This document shows, piece by piece, positions 36,501 through 44,942 of a DNA stretch of 64,000 bases; within the stretch, counting starts at the first letter, position 1; the number at the start of each line of letters is the position of its first letter. Origin of the DNA: JBEBVQ01 sp037190845 (GTDB lineage: Bacteria > Bacteroidota > Bacteroidia > Chitinophagales > Chitinophagaceae); assembly GCA_037190845.1 (NCBI GenBank), contig JBBCJI010000007.1, forward strand, positions 124,001-188,000. Reading direction: 5' to 3'. The position numbers and the translations under genes were made by a program. The notes under the pieces were generated by a model. The model saw only the letters and a list, made by a program, of their open reading frames with translations, had not been told where the DNA came from and searched no databases.

Positions 36501-36661
36501 TAAGCGATATACTGACCCGGCAAAAAGATTACTTTAATGCCAAAGCCACCCTGCAGAGTGTGGTAAAGAACACAAAAATACCGGAGCTTAAAGAAGAAGC
36601 CACACGCAAGCTGGATAAAGTAAAAGAACTGGAAAAGAACGCAAGTAAACTTGAAGAATAA
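33587..36661 (+). CDS. Large TPR repeat protein, exported
   Basis: This 1024-residue protein has a signal peptide (start MKLQKKASFINRRLAFAVLL, cleavage near VQAQ) and is otherwise almost entirely tetratricopeptide repeats, with many recognisable units such as ALKHFEHYYEHTTRI, AIEKFRQLSNTQDALGQTAMYLLGD and ALALFRQLSAARNG, ending in a charged helix (KVKELEKNASKLEE). It is predicted to be periplasmic or attached to the inner face of the outer membrane and to act as a scaffold. It is followed after 10 nt by a beta-barrel protein and then by an HU/SPOR protein; this order suggests a common envelope role. Confidence 0.9.
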   Translation: MKLQKKASFINRRLAFAVLLICSWNHVQAQIHTPFQHRTQSLILAEEQFREGHYRMAVQSAERFLQSPTGYTTAILLSETDKAACYRTIAMLKTNTPGCTDTALEFISNTANPAYKQRTSIALARYYFIHNHLADAIPLYETAGIANLDNHEIADAKFELAYCYFNVRQFDKAEPLFATIREVDGTYYNPGNYYYGLLSYNRGDYENALKSFKRITRLPEYKTIVPYYVAELYYFTGDRNKALSEALKLINGPEKLYYDNELHLLAAQCLFEQENYREALKHFEHYYEHTTRIRKEELYEMAFCYYRVNDYPQAIEKFRQLSNTQDALGQTAMYLLGDCYLKTGDKNSARNAFAICAGMEYNPGQQEAALLLAGKLAHETGYHDEAAIHIRALLGLYPNSPYKAEAKTLFSDLLAKTNNYEAAYRNLQDIDRHSEQARRVYQKVAYGYAMQQLQAGDVQHAWLLLGQSLQYPADDAYRAVAAFWMSELAYRMQQYDSAIAYASLYLDHIRDERRIIHLSPVATRQHAYMTMGYAALQQEKFDQAQSWFQQAQVAGGGTMTVTAILREADAAFMRRQFVQAAVLYDKVIAISNTSDADYARLQKSILLGLQNKTAEKAALLQAIINTAPPSPYQPDARYELAITRLDENKYEQAIETLQPLITGPGNRKTAAALLKTGFSWQELNHNDNAIAAYLRIVTDFPASPERIAALDALKSLYIQTNQPGAYALLLKEHDLPDTDGQTLDSTYYAAAETQYAAGNYKAAKEAMSQYLNQYSNGLFTVKAHFYKAESHYQLKEYQDALAGYEAVLTHSRNDFSESSAIKAAAIAYQNKDYIAAFRHYSSLRTNAMNQANLQLAYTGMMKSSYHQNWFAEAVQYADTLTSLPGLDENYSTEALFYKAKALNEQNHTDTALALFRQLSAARNGAISTEARFRVAEIYLKQGKLKEAEEMAGETIKKSAGQDFWIVKSYILLSDILTRQKDYFNAKATLQSVVKNTKIPELKEEATRKLDKVKELEKNASKLEE

Positions 36662-36671
36662 AAGGCTGCTC

Positions 36672-38324
36672 ATGAACAAACAGCTTATCGCCATACTGAT
36701 CATCATTATCCTGGGACACCAGGCAGCCTTCGCACAGCGGAAAGGAAGGAGTGCGCCTGCGCCGCGTGATACGATCCGGACCAATACCATCGAGGTCGTG
36801 CAATCATACCGGCCGGAAATACAACAATCCCAGAAGCCTGAGCTGACACCGGAGCTACCTCCTGCCGATACATCCGGGAGCAGATTGCAATATGATGTGC
36901 CGGTACAAACCCTGAGCTTCACCTACCGCTCCCAACCCCTGAAACCCCTGGCCTTATTGGGTAAGGATACTGGCAATCTGCCATTTTCCAACTATCTGAA
37001 GCTGGGAGGCGGCAATTTATCTACGTTTTACATAGATGCCGGCATCGGCAGCCTGCAGGGAGAAAAATATGAGACTGCTATTCACCTGCACCACCTCTCC
37101 CAGAAAGGGATTATAAAATACCAGGAATCCATGCTTAGCGGCATTGAGGCAACAGGCACATTACATGCTGCCGGGCATGCCTGGCACGCCGGCATAAGCG
37201 GATTACGCAACAGCCATTACCAATACGGATACGATCATGCCGCTCTGCCGGGGTATACGCCACCGACGCAGGTATTGACGGGCGTCCGACTCCATGCAGG
37301 AGCAGAAAATGAATCGGAAAATGCCTCGGGTATCAGCTATCAGCCTCAAATCACTGCATCCTATTTTACCGGCAGCCGCATAAACGGGGAACAACAAGTT
37401 ACCGTATCTGCTCCTTTCTCCAAAGGCATTGATAGTCTAATCAGCATCCATCTTGGCATTTCAGGCAGTTATACCGGATTGAAAGTTGCCGGTGTAGATG
37501 CCAGCGCCGCCATAGCCGCCTTACACCCCGGCATAAGCCTTAGCAAAGAGGTATTCCGCGGACACATATATCTGAGCCCCACGATCGGCACAGGCGGCAA
37601 TACCTACCTGCTCCCGGATATCATGGCCTCTCTGCAGGTGCGCAACAGTCAGTTCAATATAAAAGGCGGGTGGAAAGCGTTGCTGCAGCAGAACAGCTAT
37701 GAACGTTTTTTCCTGCGTAACCCTTTTATCTCACCGTCTCAGATCAATACGCTGGTCTCCCAGAACCGGACAGATGAAGTATACGGCAACATCCAAAGCA
37801 ACATAGGCAACAGAATCACAGTTTCCGGACGGGTAAGCTGGTGGCAGTTCCTGCATACGCCCTTATTTATCAATAACCCGGCCGACCGCAAGCAATTTGA
37901 CATCATAACTGATCCAAAGATCAATGCCATTTCCCTACAGGCAAATGTCCGTTACCAGGTAGCCAGCACCTTTGCTCTGGGGTTGAGCGGGGCCTGGTTC
38001 AATTATTACCAGAGCACCGTTACACATGTATGGCACGAACCTGGTGTGCACTTAAAAGCAGATTTTCAGTTCCGGCCGTTGCCTGCACTTACAATAACCG
38101 GCTACATGATGGCGCTCGACCAGATATATGCAACGGATATCACCGGCAGAGCCGTCAGGCTGAAAGCCATACTTGACCTGGGATGCGGAGCGGAATATAC
38201 CATCATACCCAGGCTGTCGGCATTCCTGAATATAAACAACCTGCTGAATAACAGCTATCAGCGCTGGCATTACTATCCGGCCTATGGATTCAATATATAC
38301 GGCGGTCTGCGCCTCAAATTTTAA
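36672..38324 (+). CDS. Outer-membrane beta-barrel protein (TonB-receptor-like)
   Basis: This ~550-residue protein starts at ATG 36672, preceded by AAAAGG; the upstream TTG at 36651 overlaps the TPR gene. A signal peptide (QAAFA, then QRKGR) is followed by a proline-rich segment (~30-65; IEVVQSYRPEIQQSQKPE) and then barrel strands up to the C-terminal FNIYGGLRLKF. The barrel looks like the 3' part of TonB-dependent receptors, but no full plug domain is seen and the length is short. Its position right after the giant TPR gene suggests that the two proteins form an outer-membrane complex; this is inference. Confidence 0.82.
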   Translation: MNKQLIAILIIIILGHQAAFAQRKGRSAPAPRDTIRTNTIEVVQSYRPEIQQSQKPELTPELPPADTSGSRLQYDVPVQTLSFTYRSQPLKPLALLGKDTGNLPFSNYLKLGGGNLSTFYIDAGIGSLQGEKYETAIHLHHLSQKGIIKYQESMLSGIEATGTLHAAGHAWHAGISGLRNSHYQYGYDHAALPGYTPPTQVLTGVRLHAGAENESENASGISYQPQITASYFTGSRINGEQQVTVSAPFSKGIDSLISIHLGISGSYTGLKVAGVDASAAIAALHPGISLSKEVFRGHIYLSPTIGTGGNTYLLPDIMASLQVRNSQFNIKGGWKALLQQNSYERFFLRNPFISPSQINTLVSQNRTDEVYGNIQSNIGNRITVSGRVSWWQFLHTPLFINNPADRKQFDIITDPKINAISLQANVRYQVASTFALGLSGAWFNYYQSTVTHVWHEPGVHLKADFQFRPLPALTITGYMMALDQIYATDITGRAVRLKAILDLGCGAEYTIIPRLSAFLNINNLLNNSYQRWHYYPAYGFNIYGGLRLKF

Positions 38325-38393
38325 AAGGCTCACTAAATTTCCCTGAATTCAGGTGTAATGTTTTAATTTACATCCCAATTCATAACCGATCAC

Positions 38394-39329
38394 ATGGACA
38401 TTGCGCGCTACATTGGACTCTTTCTGCTGAAAAATAACTTTTGCTATATACACGGCCTGGGTAATCTGACTTTAAAGAAAAGACCGGCCACACATGATGG
38501 AGAAATGCTGAAAGGGCCGGAATACGAAGTGTTGCTTACTCCTACCGGTTCCATTGATGATAACCTAGCAAATTTCATTGCCGTAAACGAACAGATCAGC
38601 ATTGCCAAAGCATCCAATGCACTTCGTGATTTTAGTATCAGCGCGCGTGCGGAACTTCAGGAAGGCCGCGAGGTGATCATTCCTGCCCTGGGACGTTTTG
38701 TACAAAAAGAAAACATGATCCGGTTTGTAACGGATCCGCATCTTCAATATACGCCACGAGCCATCCCAACAGTACGGATTGCTAAAAAAACAGAAGAAGA
38801 AAAAACAGCTCCCCAAAAAACCGGTCAAAGCAGCAGCCGTCCGCCATCCGTAAATAAGGGTAAGATCGTTATCTGGATACTGATCCTGGGCATTGTCATT
38901 GCAGGCATTATCTTCGGGATACAATTTATATCAGAGCAAGCCGCAACAAATACCCCCGTACCGGCAGAAAACATAATCACACCGGTACTTCCGGAGCCCG
39001 AACCGGCATTAACTGATGTAACATCCGATACGACCTTATTATCCGATGCTGAAACGGAAACGCAGCACGCCACAAATACAGAACTTGTCGGCACTGCCGA
39101 CGGGTTGCTTTCATACGAAGTAATCCTGAATGAATATGACAATTTTGCGCGCGCTGATAAAAGAGAAAAACAACTGATCAGCTTCGGCAACAAGGTACGG
39201 GTAAGATCAAAAGATTCATCCACTCACTATGTAGTAATGCCGATGAATACCCCTGCTGCCGATACAACCCGGATACTGGACTCTCTTCGGAAGTTGTTCA
39301 ACCCTCAGGGCGTAAGTATATACCGGTAA
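38394..39329 (+). CDS. HU-CCDC81/SPOR domain membrane protein
   Basis: This 311-residue protein has the prokaryotic HU-like pair seen in Bacteroidota CCDC81-type proteins (residues 1-~125; DIARYIGLFLLKNNFCYIHG, then REVIIPALGRFVQKE). A proline/lysine linker leads to one membrane helix (~163-183, VIWILILGIVIAGIIFGI). The periplasmic part ends in a SPOR-like domain (~240-311; YEVILNEYDNFARADKREKQ to LFNPQGVSIYR). SPOR domains bind denuded peptidoglycan at division sites, and the HU part faces the cytoplasm, so the protein may link nucleoid or cytosolic partners to the wall. It lies 69 nt downstream of the barrel gene. Confidence 0.88.
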   Translation: MDIARYIGLFLLKNNFCYIHGLGNLTLKKRPATHDGEMLKGPEYEVLLTPTGSIDDNLANFIAVNEQISIAKASNALRDFSISARAELQEGREVIIPALGRFVQKENMIRFVTDPHLQYTPRAIPTVRIAKKTEEEKTAPQKTGQSSSRPPSVNKGKIVIWILILGIVIAGIIFGIQFISEQAATNTPVPAENIITPVLPEPEPALTDVTSDTTLLSDAETETQHATNTELVGTADGLLSYEVILNEYDNFARADKREKQLISFGNKVRVRSKDSSTHYVVMPMNTPAADTTRILDSLRKLFNPQGVSIYR

Positions 39330-39344
39330 CAAGCAGCGGCTTCA

Positions 39345-39854
39345 CTATCCCTCCAGCCTTGCCAGCGCTTCCAGCACATAAAAAACAGCAGGACATACAG
39401 TTGCGTTTTTGAGTGTAAGGCTGACACGTTTCAGTAGTACATCTTCGTCTGTATATGGATAGCGGCGGCAATCTCCAGGACGGTCTTCATAAATGCGGCA
39501 GGTATTATCTGCCTCCAGAAAGGGACACGGGCTGCTTTTTACTACATAATCACCATCTTCATCAAGACGAAGGTAATCCGCCACAAGATCACCCTCACGG
39601 ATACCCAGTTTTCGTGCAATGCGTTTGATGTCCGGCTGCTTGAAACGAGGAGAATAATTCTTACAACAATTAGCACACTCAAGACAGTCTATCTGGTCGA
39701 ATGCTTCTTCATGAAGATCAGGTAACACTTTCAACATCTGGTTACGGTTACCTTTTTTCAGCATACGGTCGTACACCTTTCTCCGGTCATGCGCCTGACG
39801 TTGCCAGTTGCCAGGCGGTTCATATACTTTACCTGAAAAGCTACTCATGATCAT
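39345..39854 (-). CDS. YkgJ-family cysteine cluster protein
   Basis: This 169-residue protein belongs to the YkgJ (CxxCxxCC) group of zinc- or iron-binding proteins. The N-terminal cysteines are in CLECANCCKNYSP, and a second set is in SPCPFLEADNTCRIYEDRPGDCRRYP and ATVCPAV. The middle DPxDxxRIARKLGI-like segment (PDIKRIARKLGI) is also typical. Function of the family is not settled. ATG at 39854 or 39848 may be used. It lies downstream of parB in the same direction but 280 nt away, beyond a hairpin, so it is probably transcribed separately; it is convergent with the HU/SPOR gene. Confidence 0.93.
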   Translation of the reverse strand: MIMSSFSGKVYEPPGNWQRQAHDRRKVYDRMLKKGNRNQMLKVLPDLHEEAFDQIDCLECANCCKNYSPRFKQPDIKRIARKLGIREGDLVADYLRLDEDGDYVVKSSPCPFLEADNTCRIYEDRPGDCRRYPYTDEDVLLKRVSLTLKNATVCPAVFYVLEALARLEG

Positions 39855-39914
39855 TCAATTTGAAACCGGGAAGGATCCTATTCTATGGATATTTTCAAAT
39901 TTCAATTTCTAAAT

Positions 39915-39941
39915 TAAAAAAGCCAGCCTGAGAACAGGCCA
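39915..39941 (-). terminator. Candidate leftward terminator downstream of parB
   Basis: Read leftward, GCCTG (39939-39935), the loop TTCT and CAGGC (39930-39926) form a short stem followed by TGGC and a T-run (39921-39915). It lies ~195 nt beyond the parB stop and upstream of the YkgJ-family gene. Confidence 0.5.
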
Positions 39942-40081
39942 GCCCCTATAAACCCTATCACCATGAAAACTACGTATATAATATTAAATAGCCAATGTCA
40001 ATTTAGGTAAAGACAAATGTAAACAACAGTTTGGGAATAACAAGAAAATTAGCGCTTAATAACAAATAAGCAACAAATTAC

Positions 40082-40095
40082 TTGACATATGTCAA
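40082..40095. promoter_or_regulatory. Perfect 14-bp palindrome TTGACATATGTCAA
   Basis: TTGACATATGTCAA lies 40 nt past the parB stop. It could be an operator half-site pair of the TTGA-N6-TCAA kind or a small stem at the parB transcript end with a T-run on the leftward strand. It does not match the known parS consensus. Confidence 0.4.
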
Positions 40096-40134
40096 AAAAA
40101 GGCGCTCTCGTTTGAACTTACCCAGACATGTGGC

Positions 40135-41058
40135 TCACAATTGCATCGCACTCATAATGCGTTCCAGATCCTGATCATTATAAAACTCGATCAGTATCGC
40201 CCCTTTCCCGTTCTTCTTACGATCCAGCTTTACACGGGTGGAAAAATGCGAAGCCATAGAATCCTCTATGCGTTTATATGCAGGTGGTAATTGGGCTCCC
40301 GTATCCTGTCCCTTGCTTTTCCCGGTTTCTTTCCCGGCCATCATTTGCTTTGCCAATTGCTCTACCTGACGTACGGAAAGTCCTTTTTCCTGCACTTCCC
40401 GGAATACATAGAGCTGCTGGTCAATCTGGCCGAGACCGGTGATGGCGCGGGCATGCCCCATACTCAGAGAGCCGTCCCTCAAGGCCTTCTGGATATCGGG
40501 CGGGAGCTTCAGCAAACGCAGATAGTTGGCCACCGTGCTCCGTTCTTTTTTCATGCGCTCAGCTACCTGTTCCTGCGTGAGGTCGCACTCATCCATCAGG
40601 CGGCGATAGCTCAACGCAATTTCTATGGCATTCAGATTTTCCCGCTGCAGATTCTCAAGCAATGCCATTTCCAGCAATTGCTGATCGTCTGCCGTACGCA
40701 CATATGCCGGGATATCTTTCAATCCGGCCATTTTGGATGCCCGCCAGCGGCGCTCTCCGGAGATGAGTTGGTATTTATTGTTATCAAGCCGGATTACCGT
40801 TACAGGCTGGATAATATCATGCAAACGGATGCTGTCTGCAAGCTCCTGCAAAGCCTGCTCGTCAAAATCACGGCGCGGCTGCTTGGGATTGACGCTTATC
40901 AGTGCAACGGGGATACGACTGATCGTACCGGTAATATTCTGACCGGAAACAACAGGAGACGCGCCCTCCGTTTTATTGAGATCTTCATCGATAGTATTCA
41001 GCAAGGCGCGGATACCTTTGCCTAAAGCCTGTTTTTTATTGGTCTGTGCCATGCTCAT
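40135..41058 (-). CDS. parB: Chromosome-partitioning protein ParB
   Basis: This ~307-residue protein matches ParB/Spo0J. The N-terminus has the ParA-stimulating basic segment (NKKQALGKGIRALL). The CTPase/ParB-N domain shows NPKQPRRDFDEQALQELADSI and the arginine motif GERRWRASK. The central helix-turn-helix includes LTQEQVAERMKKERSTVANYLRLLKLP (only its core, ERSTVANYLRLL, matters for parS reading). A C-terminal dimerisation domain closes the protein. Start at 41058 (MSMAQTNKK) is chosen; 41052 and 41082 are possible. The start overlaps the end of parA, so the two are translationally coupled. ParB spreads from parS sites and loads SMC. Confidence 0.96.
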   Translation of the reverse strand: MSMAQTNKKQALGKGIRALLNTIDEDLNKTEGASPVVSGQNITGTISRIPVALISVNPKQPRRDFDEQALQELADSIRLHDIIQPVTVIRLDNNKYQLISGERRWRASKMAGLKDIPAYVRTADDQQLLEMALLENLQRENLNAIEIALSYRRLMDECDLTQEQVAERMKKERSTVANYLRLLKLPPDIQKALRDGSLSMGHARAITGLGQIDQQLYVFREVQEKGLSVRQVEQLAKQMMAGKETGKSKGQDTGAQLPPAYKRIEDSMASHFSTRVKLDRKKNGKGAILIEFYNDQDLERIMSAMQL

Positions 41059-41860
41059 CTGTTTCAAATATTTTGTCCTCATTTTTGATCCGCGTCATAT
41101 CATTTTTTTGCAGGATCTCTTTGGCAAGGTTAAGATAGTTGACAGCGCCGGTACTGTCAGCATCATACATAAGCGCAGGCTTGCCGAAGCTGGGCGCCTC
41201 TCCGAGTTTGGTATTCCGGTGAATGATCGTATTGAACACAAGATCACCGAAATGATTTTTGATTTCCTCTACCACCTGATTACTCAACCGCAAACGGCCA
41301 TCATACATCGTCATCAGGATGCCTTCTATCTGGAGGTCTGCATTGATCCGTGTTTGTACGATCTTGATCGTGTTCAGCAACTTTCCCAATCCTTCCAACG
41401 CAAAATATTCACACTGCACAGGGATTGCTACGCTGTCCGCGGCAGTAAGAGCATTTATCGTAATCAACCCAAGCGACGGAGAACAGTCTATAATAATAAA
41501 ATCATATTGACCACGTACCTCATCAAGCGCATTACGGAGAATATGCTCACGGTTTGGCTGGTTAATCAGTTCTATTTCCGCTCCAACAAGATCCAAATGC
41601 GACGGCAACAGGAAAAGATTAGGCGTTTCCGTTTCGAGCACGATCTGGCTTACCGGGGTTTCATTAACCATAGCATCATACAGGCTCAGCTGAATATTTT
41701 TCAGATCAAAGCCATTCCCTGTAGTACTGTTGGCCTGAGGGTCCCCGTCTATCAGCAGGGTTCTATATTCCAGCACCGCCAGACTGGCCGCCAGGTTGAT
41801 GGCAGATGTGGTCTTCCCGACCCCCCCCTTCTGATTGGCAATTGCAATTACTTTAGACAT
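41036..41860 (-). CDS. parA: Chromosome-partitioning ATPase ParA
   Basis: This 274-residue ATPase of the ParA/Soj/MinD group has the deviant Walker A motif KGGVGKTTSAIN (Lys11 signature lysine), the A' motif in IIDCSPSLGLITINAL, and Walker B LLIDGDPQANSTTG. It lacks an N-terminal helix-turn-helix, so it is of the small chromosomal type. It drives segregation of the ParB-parS complex and is encoded just ahead of parB with a short overlap. The dapB and lepB genes that often follow parAB in Bacteroidota are not present here. Confidence 0.97.
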   Translation of the reverse strand: MSKVIAIANQKGGVGKTTSAINLAASLAVLEYRTLLIDGDPQANSTTGNGFDLKNIQLSLYDAMVNETPVSQIVLETETPNLFLLPSHLDLVGAEIELINQPNREHILRNALDEVRGQYDFIIIDCSPSLGLITINALTAADSVAIPVQCEYFALEGLGKLLNTIKIVQTRINADLQIEGILMTMYDGRLRLSNQVVEEIKNHFGDLVFNTIIHRNTKLGEAPSFGKPALMYDADSTGAVNYLNLAKEILQKNDMTRIKNEDKIFETDEHGTDQ

Positions 41861-41995
41861 ACACTACGTTCAATTTGGAAATGAGACAATTTGAAAATTT
41901 AAAAATGAACCTCACCACTACACAAACTTGCTCATCTTCAAATTCAATTTAAGTCGCGCATCTGTATAAAATATCCCCATTTTCAAACTTCCAAA

Positions 41996-42685
41996 TTAAC
42001 TCATTATTATCGTTTCCCCGATCCCCGGGAGTATCAATTCCTTACCTGCCACCCGGAATGTCTCCCGCGCCGCGTCATGATCAATTTTTATATACCCGAA
42101 GGTGTCGAAATGTACACCTACGACCTTATTACACTTAATAAAATCCGAAGCGACTACAGCATCGGCCACATCCATGGTAAAGTTGCCACCTACCGGCATT
42201 ATTGCAAAGTCCGGACGGGCATAATGCGGTACAAGCTGCATATCCGTCATCAGACAGGTGTCTCCGCTGTAATAAAAATTACCGGTCTCGGTACTGATTA
42301 CAAATCCACCGGGATTTGCAGCATAGCTGCCGTCGGGCAACGAGCTGCTATGCCAGGCTGGTACAAAACTCACCCGCCCGAAATCAAAGCGGAAAGAACC
42401 AAAATTCATACCGTGCACCTTCGCATACCCCTGACGCTGAACCCACTCCATCACTTCATAGGCGCCGACAACCATGGCGCCGGTATTGTTTGCTATGGTA
42501 AGGAGATCACCGACATGGTCGCCGTGACCGTGAGATACAAATATGTAATCCGCATGTATACTATTGATATCAATATCCTTAGCCAATTCATTTCCGGTGA
42601 TAAACGGATCAAACAACAATTTTTTACCTGCCACCTTTATCAAGAAGCAGGAATGTCCATAGTATGTTAGTTCCATTAATTCCAT
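41996..42685 (-). CDS. UPF0173-type metal-dependent hydrolase
   Basis: This 229-residue protein has the metallo-beta-lactamase fold: the HGHGDHVGD motif at residues ~53-61 provides the two-metal ligands, GHSCFLI opens the domain, and SGDTCLMTD and GVHFDTFGYI supply later ligands. It matches the UPF0173 family in length and motif order. Substrate is unknown; relatives include lactonase-like and RNase-like hydrolases. It sits between parA and the asparagine synthase gene, all leftward, with AT-rich spacers on both sides, and its 5' side carries an ATGTG repeat hairpin. Confidence 0.93.
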   Translation of the reverse strand: MELMELTYYGHSCFLIKVAGKKLLFDPFITGNELAKDIDINSIHADYIFVSHGHGDHVGDLLTIANNTGAMVVGAYEVMEWVQRQGYAKVHGMNFGSFRFDFGRVSFVPAWHSSSLPDGSYAANPGGFVISTETGNFYYSGDTCLMTDMQLVPHYARPDFAIMPVGGNFTMDVADAVVASDFIKCNKVVGVHFDTFGYIKIDHDAARETFRVAGKELILPGIGETIIMS

Positions 42686-42800
42686 TTAAATATTTCTGTA
42701 TATAGTTTCATATGTAAGTACACAAAATTAATGTTCATCCATGACATTTATGAAAACAGGGTAATTATGTGGATAACTTGAATGATCCCAAATCACCTAC

Positions 42801-42864
42801 AAATGTAACAAATGTGTTGAATGTGACGAATGTGTTGACCTTAATTGACACATTGATCACATTC
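42801..42864. repeat. 9-bp-periodic ATGTG repeat array with hairpin (site 2)
   Basis: Units of the AATGTGNNN type run from about 42801 to 42836. A 17-bp arm (42819-42835) pairs at 15 of 17 positions with 42848-42864. The array lies immediately downstream of the asparagine synthase stop, where it would form a 3'-end hairpin. Confidence 0.8.
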
Positions 42865-42885
42865 ATTCAGTCATTTTCAGAACAC

Positions 42886-44796
42886 TCAACCCAAGAACTT
42901 CTTCCACCAATGCTGAAACACAATCAGCGCCCATATCGTAGCATGACTGTCGCCGGGATTACGGCTTTGAAGCTGTTTCTTCAGGGATTCAGTCGCTTCC
43001 GGATTAAAAATGCCCTGATCTGCAACAAAGCGATGGCTCAACAGGTCTTCATGGATCATCCCCCACAATTCTTTCCGGAACCAGCCAAGCAGCGGTATCT
43101 CAAAGCCATGCTTGGGACGATTGTAAATAGCTGCGGGCAGCATATCCCTGAAAGCATCCTGAAGTATTTTTTTCTTCATGCTCCCATCAATTTTGTAGGA
43201 TGCGGGCAATCCGAAAGCAAAATCCACCACACGATAATCGAGGAAAGGACTGCGTACTTCAAGGCTGTTGGCCATGCTCATCATGTCTACCTTCACCAAC
43301 ATATCGCTAAGCAGCACCAGATTCATATCTGTCAGCAGTACCTCATTAAAATCGCCGGAACGGAAGGCCGAGAGGATTGCCTGCTTTTCCTGTTCCAGCC
43401 GCGGTTTTATAACACGACCGGCCGATTCGGGAGAAAGCAGGCCGGAAGCATCTTTTGAAGTAAGAAAGGTGGCCAGTTGCCAATACCTGTCCTTTTCAGG
43501 CAAAACGGCGGCAGCGGCAAAACGGTGTATCTTCCTGAAGGCATTGGTTATCTTGTTATTACGGCTTTTGGGCAGTATCTGCCACAACGGGAGTCCGGCC
43601 GCCAGCATACGATTGACAACCGACTGACGGCGGATCCGCCATTCCGCCATATGCTTATTATATCCGGCAAAAATTTCGTCGCCGCCATCACCGCTGAGCG
43701 CTACCGTAACGTGTTGCCGGGTATATTTACTCAGGATGTATACAGGGATCGCCGAAGAATCCGCAAAGGGTTCATCCAGATAATCCAGCACACCGTCCAC
43801 GTGCTCCAGGAAGTCATTATTGGAAAGAGAGAACACCGTATGCCGGGTATTATATTTATCCGCGACGAGTTGTGCATATTTTGTTTCGTCGAAAAAGGGA
43901 TTGTCTTTATACCCGATAGAAAATGTATTCAGTTCACCCGCATGCCTGGCAGCAAGTGCAACAATAACGGAAGAGTCTATCCCTCCGCTCAGGAAAGCGC
44001 CAAGCGGCACATCCGAAATCATACGATCCTGCACTGCATCATCCATTAGCGATACGAGCTGCGTCTGTGCCGTTTCGTATGAATAATCACTATAGCGTCC
44101 GGGGTGTATATCCAGCCGGTAATAAGACTGGCATTCCGATATACCCTGCCGGGTAATAGTCATATAATGCGCCGGCTTTAGTCGGGCAACACCTTGCAGC
44201 ATACTTTGCGGCTGCGGAATATAATTGAGCTGGAGATATTGGTGCAGCACGGTATAATCCAGTTCCCTGGGGATACCCCATGCAAGCAGCGCCTTCATCT
44301 CTGAAGCAAAAGCCACATAATCCGCACCGGTATAATAAAGTAATGGTTTTTTACCATACCGGTCGCGGGCAAGCAAAAGCGTACCGGTCTCCCGGTCGTA
44401 AAAAGCGAAAGCAAAAAAGCCCTGCAGCCAGGGCAGGCATTGGGCCCCATATTCGATCAGGAGATAGAGCAGCACTTCTGTATCAGAATGGGTACGGGGC
44501 TGGCCGGATTTTTTCCACACATCACCCAGGTAGCGTTCTGATAACCAGCGATAATTAAAGATTTCCCCATTGAAAACAATGTAATAACGACCGGAATGAT
44601 CCGGCATAGGCTGTGCAGCGCCTTCGGATGTGTCTATCACCGAAAGACGACGATGCCCCAACGCAACAGCTTCATCCCTGAAATGTCCGCCTGCATCAGG
44701 CCCCCGGCGATGTATCTGCTCCACCGACGGACCGATATGCTGCAAGTGCGAAGCTGCAGAGGGGTTTAAAATATAAGCGCCGGTAATACCACACAT
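42886..44796 (-). CDS. asnB: Glutamine-hydrolysing asparagine synthase-like amidotransferase
   Basis: This 636-residue enzyme has an N-terminal class II glutaminase domain with catalytic Cys2 (MCGITGAYIL) and a C-terminal ATP-pyrophosphatase domain with the PP-loop SGGIDSS. Start at 44796 is fixed by the need for Cys directly after the initiator Met. It is of the long AsnB type (TIGR01536/exosortase-associated lengths) and may make asparagine or amidate a sugar or surface precursor. It is divergent from a membrane protein and two glycosyltransferases, which supports a polysaccharide-linked role, but plain asparagine synthesis remains possible. Confidence 0.93.
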   Translation of the reverse strand: MCGITGAYILNPSAASHLQHIGPSVEQIHRRGPDAGGHFRDEAVALGHRRLSVIDTSEGAAQPMPDHSGRYYIVFNGEIFNYRWLSERYLGDVWKKSGQPRTHSDTEVLLYLLIEYGAQCLPWLQGFFAFAFYDRETGTLLLARDRYGKKPLLYYTGADYVAFASEMKALLAWGIPRELDYTVLHQYLQLNYIPQPQSMLQGVARLKPAHYMTITRQGISECQSYYRLDIHPGRYSDYSYETAQTQLVSLMDDAVQDRMISDVPLGAFLSGGIDSSVIVALAARHAGELNTFSIGYKDNPFFDETKYAQLVADKYNTRHTVFSLSNNDFLEHVDGVLDYLDEPFADSSAIPVYILSKYTRQHVTVALSGDGGDEIFAGYNKHMAEWRIRRQSVVNRMLAAGLPLWQILPKSRNNKITNAFRKIHRFAAAAVLPEKDRYWQLATFLTSKDASGLLSPESAGRVIKPRLEQEKQAILSAFRSGDFNEVLLTDMNLVLLSDMLVKVDMMSMANSLEVRSPFLDYRVVDFAFGLPASYKIDGSMKKKILQDAFRDMLPAAIYNRPKHGFEIPLLGWFRKELWGMIHEDLLSHRFVADQGIFNPEATESLKKQLQSRNPGDSHATIWALIVFQHWWKKFLG

Positions 44797-44942
44797 GCGG
44801 AAGAAAGATTGGCTGCAAAAGTAGTTATTGCCGGACAAACGGAAAGTACACGATCAAATTTTATTACTTTTGTCGTTTACCCATTCTTTATAACAGTACT
44901 TCCTATACGGTATTCAAGACATAAAAAAACAAGCATAAGCGG

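Noticed and set aside
40082..40095. TTGACATATGTCAA as a parS site
   Set aside because: It lacks the central CACGTG-type core of Bacteroidota and Bacillus parS sites, so it was listed only as a palindrome.
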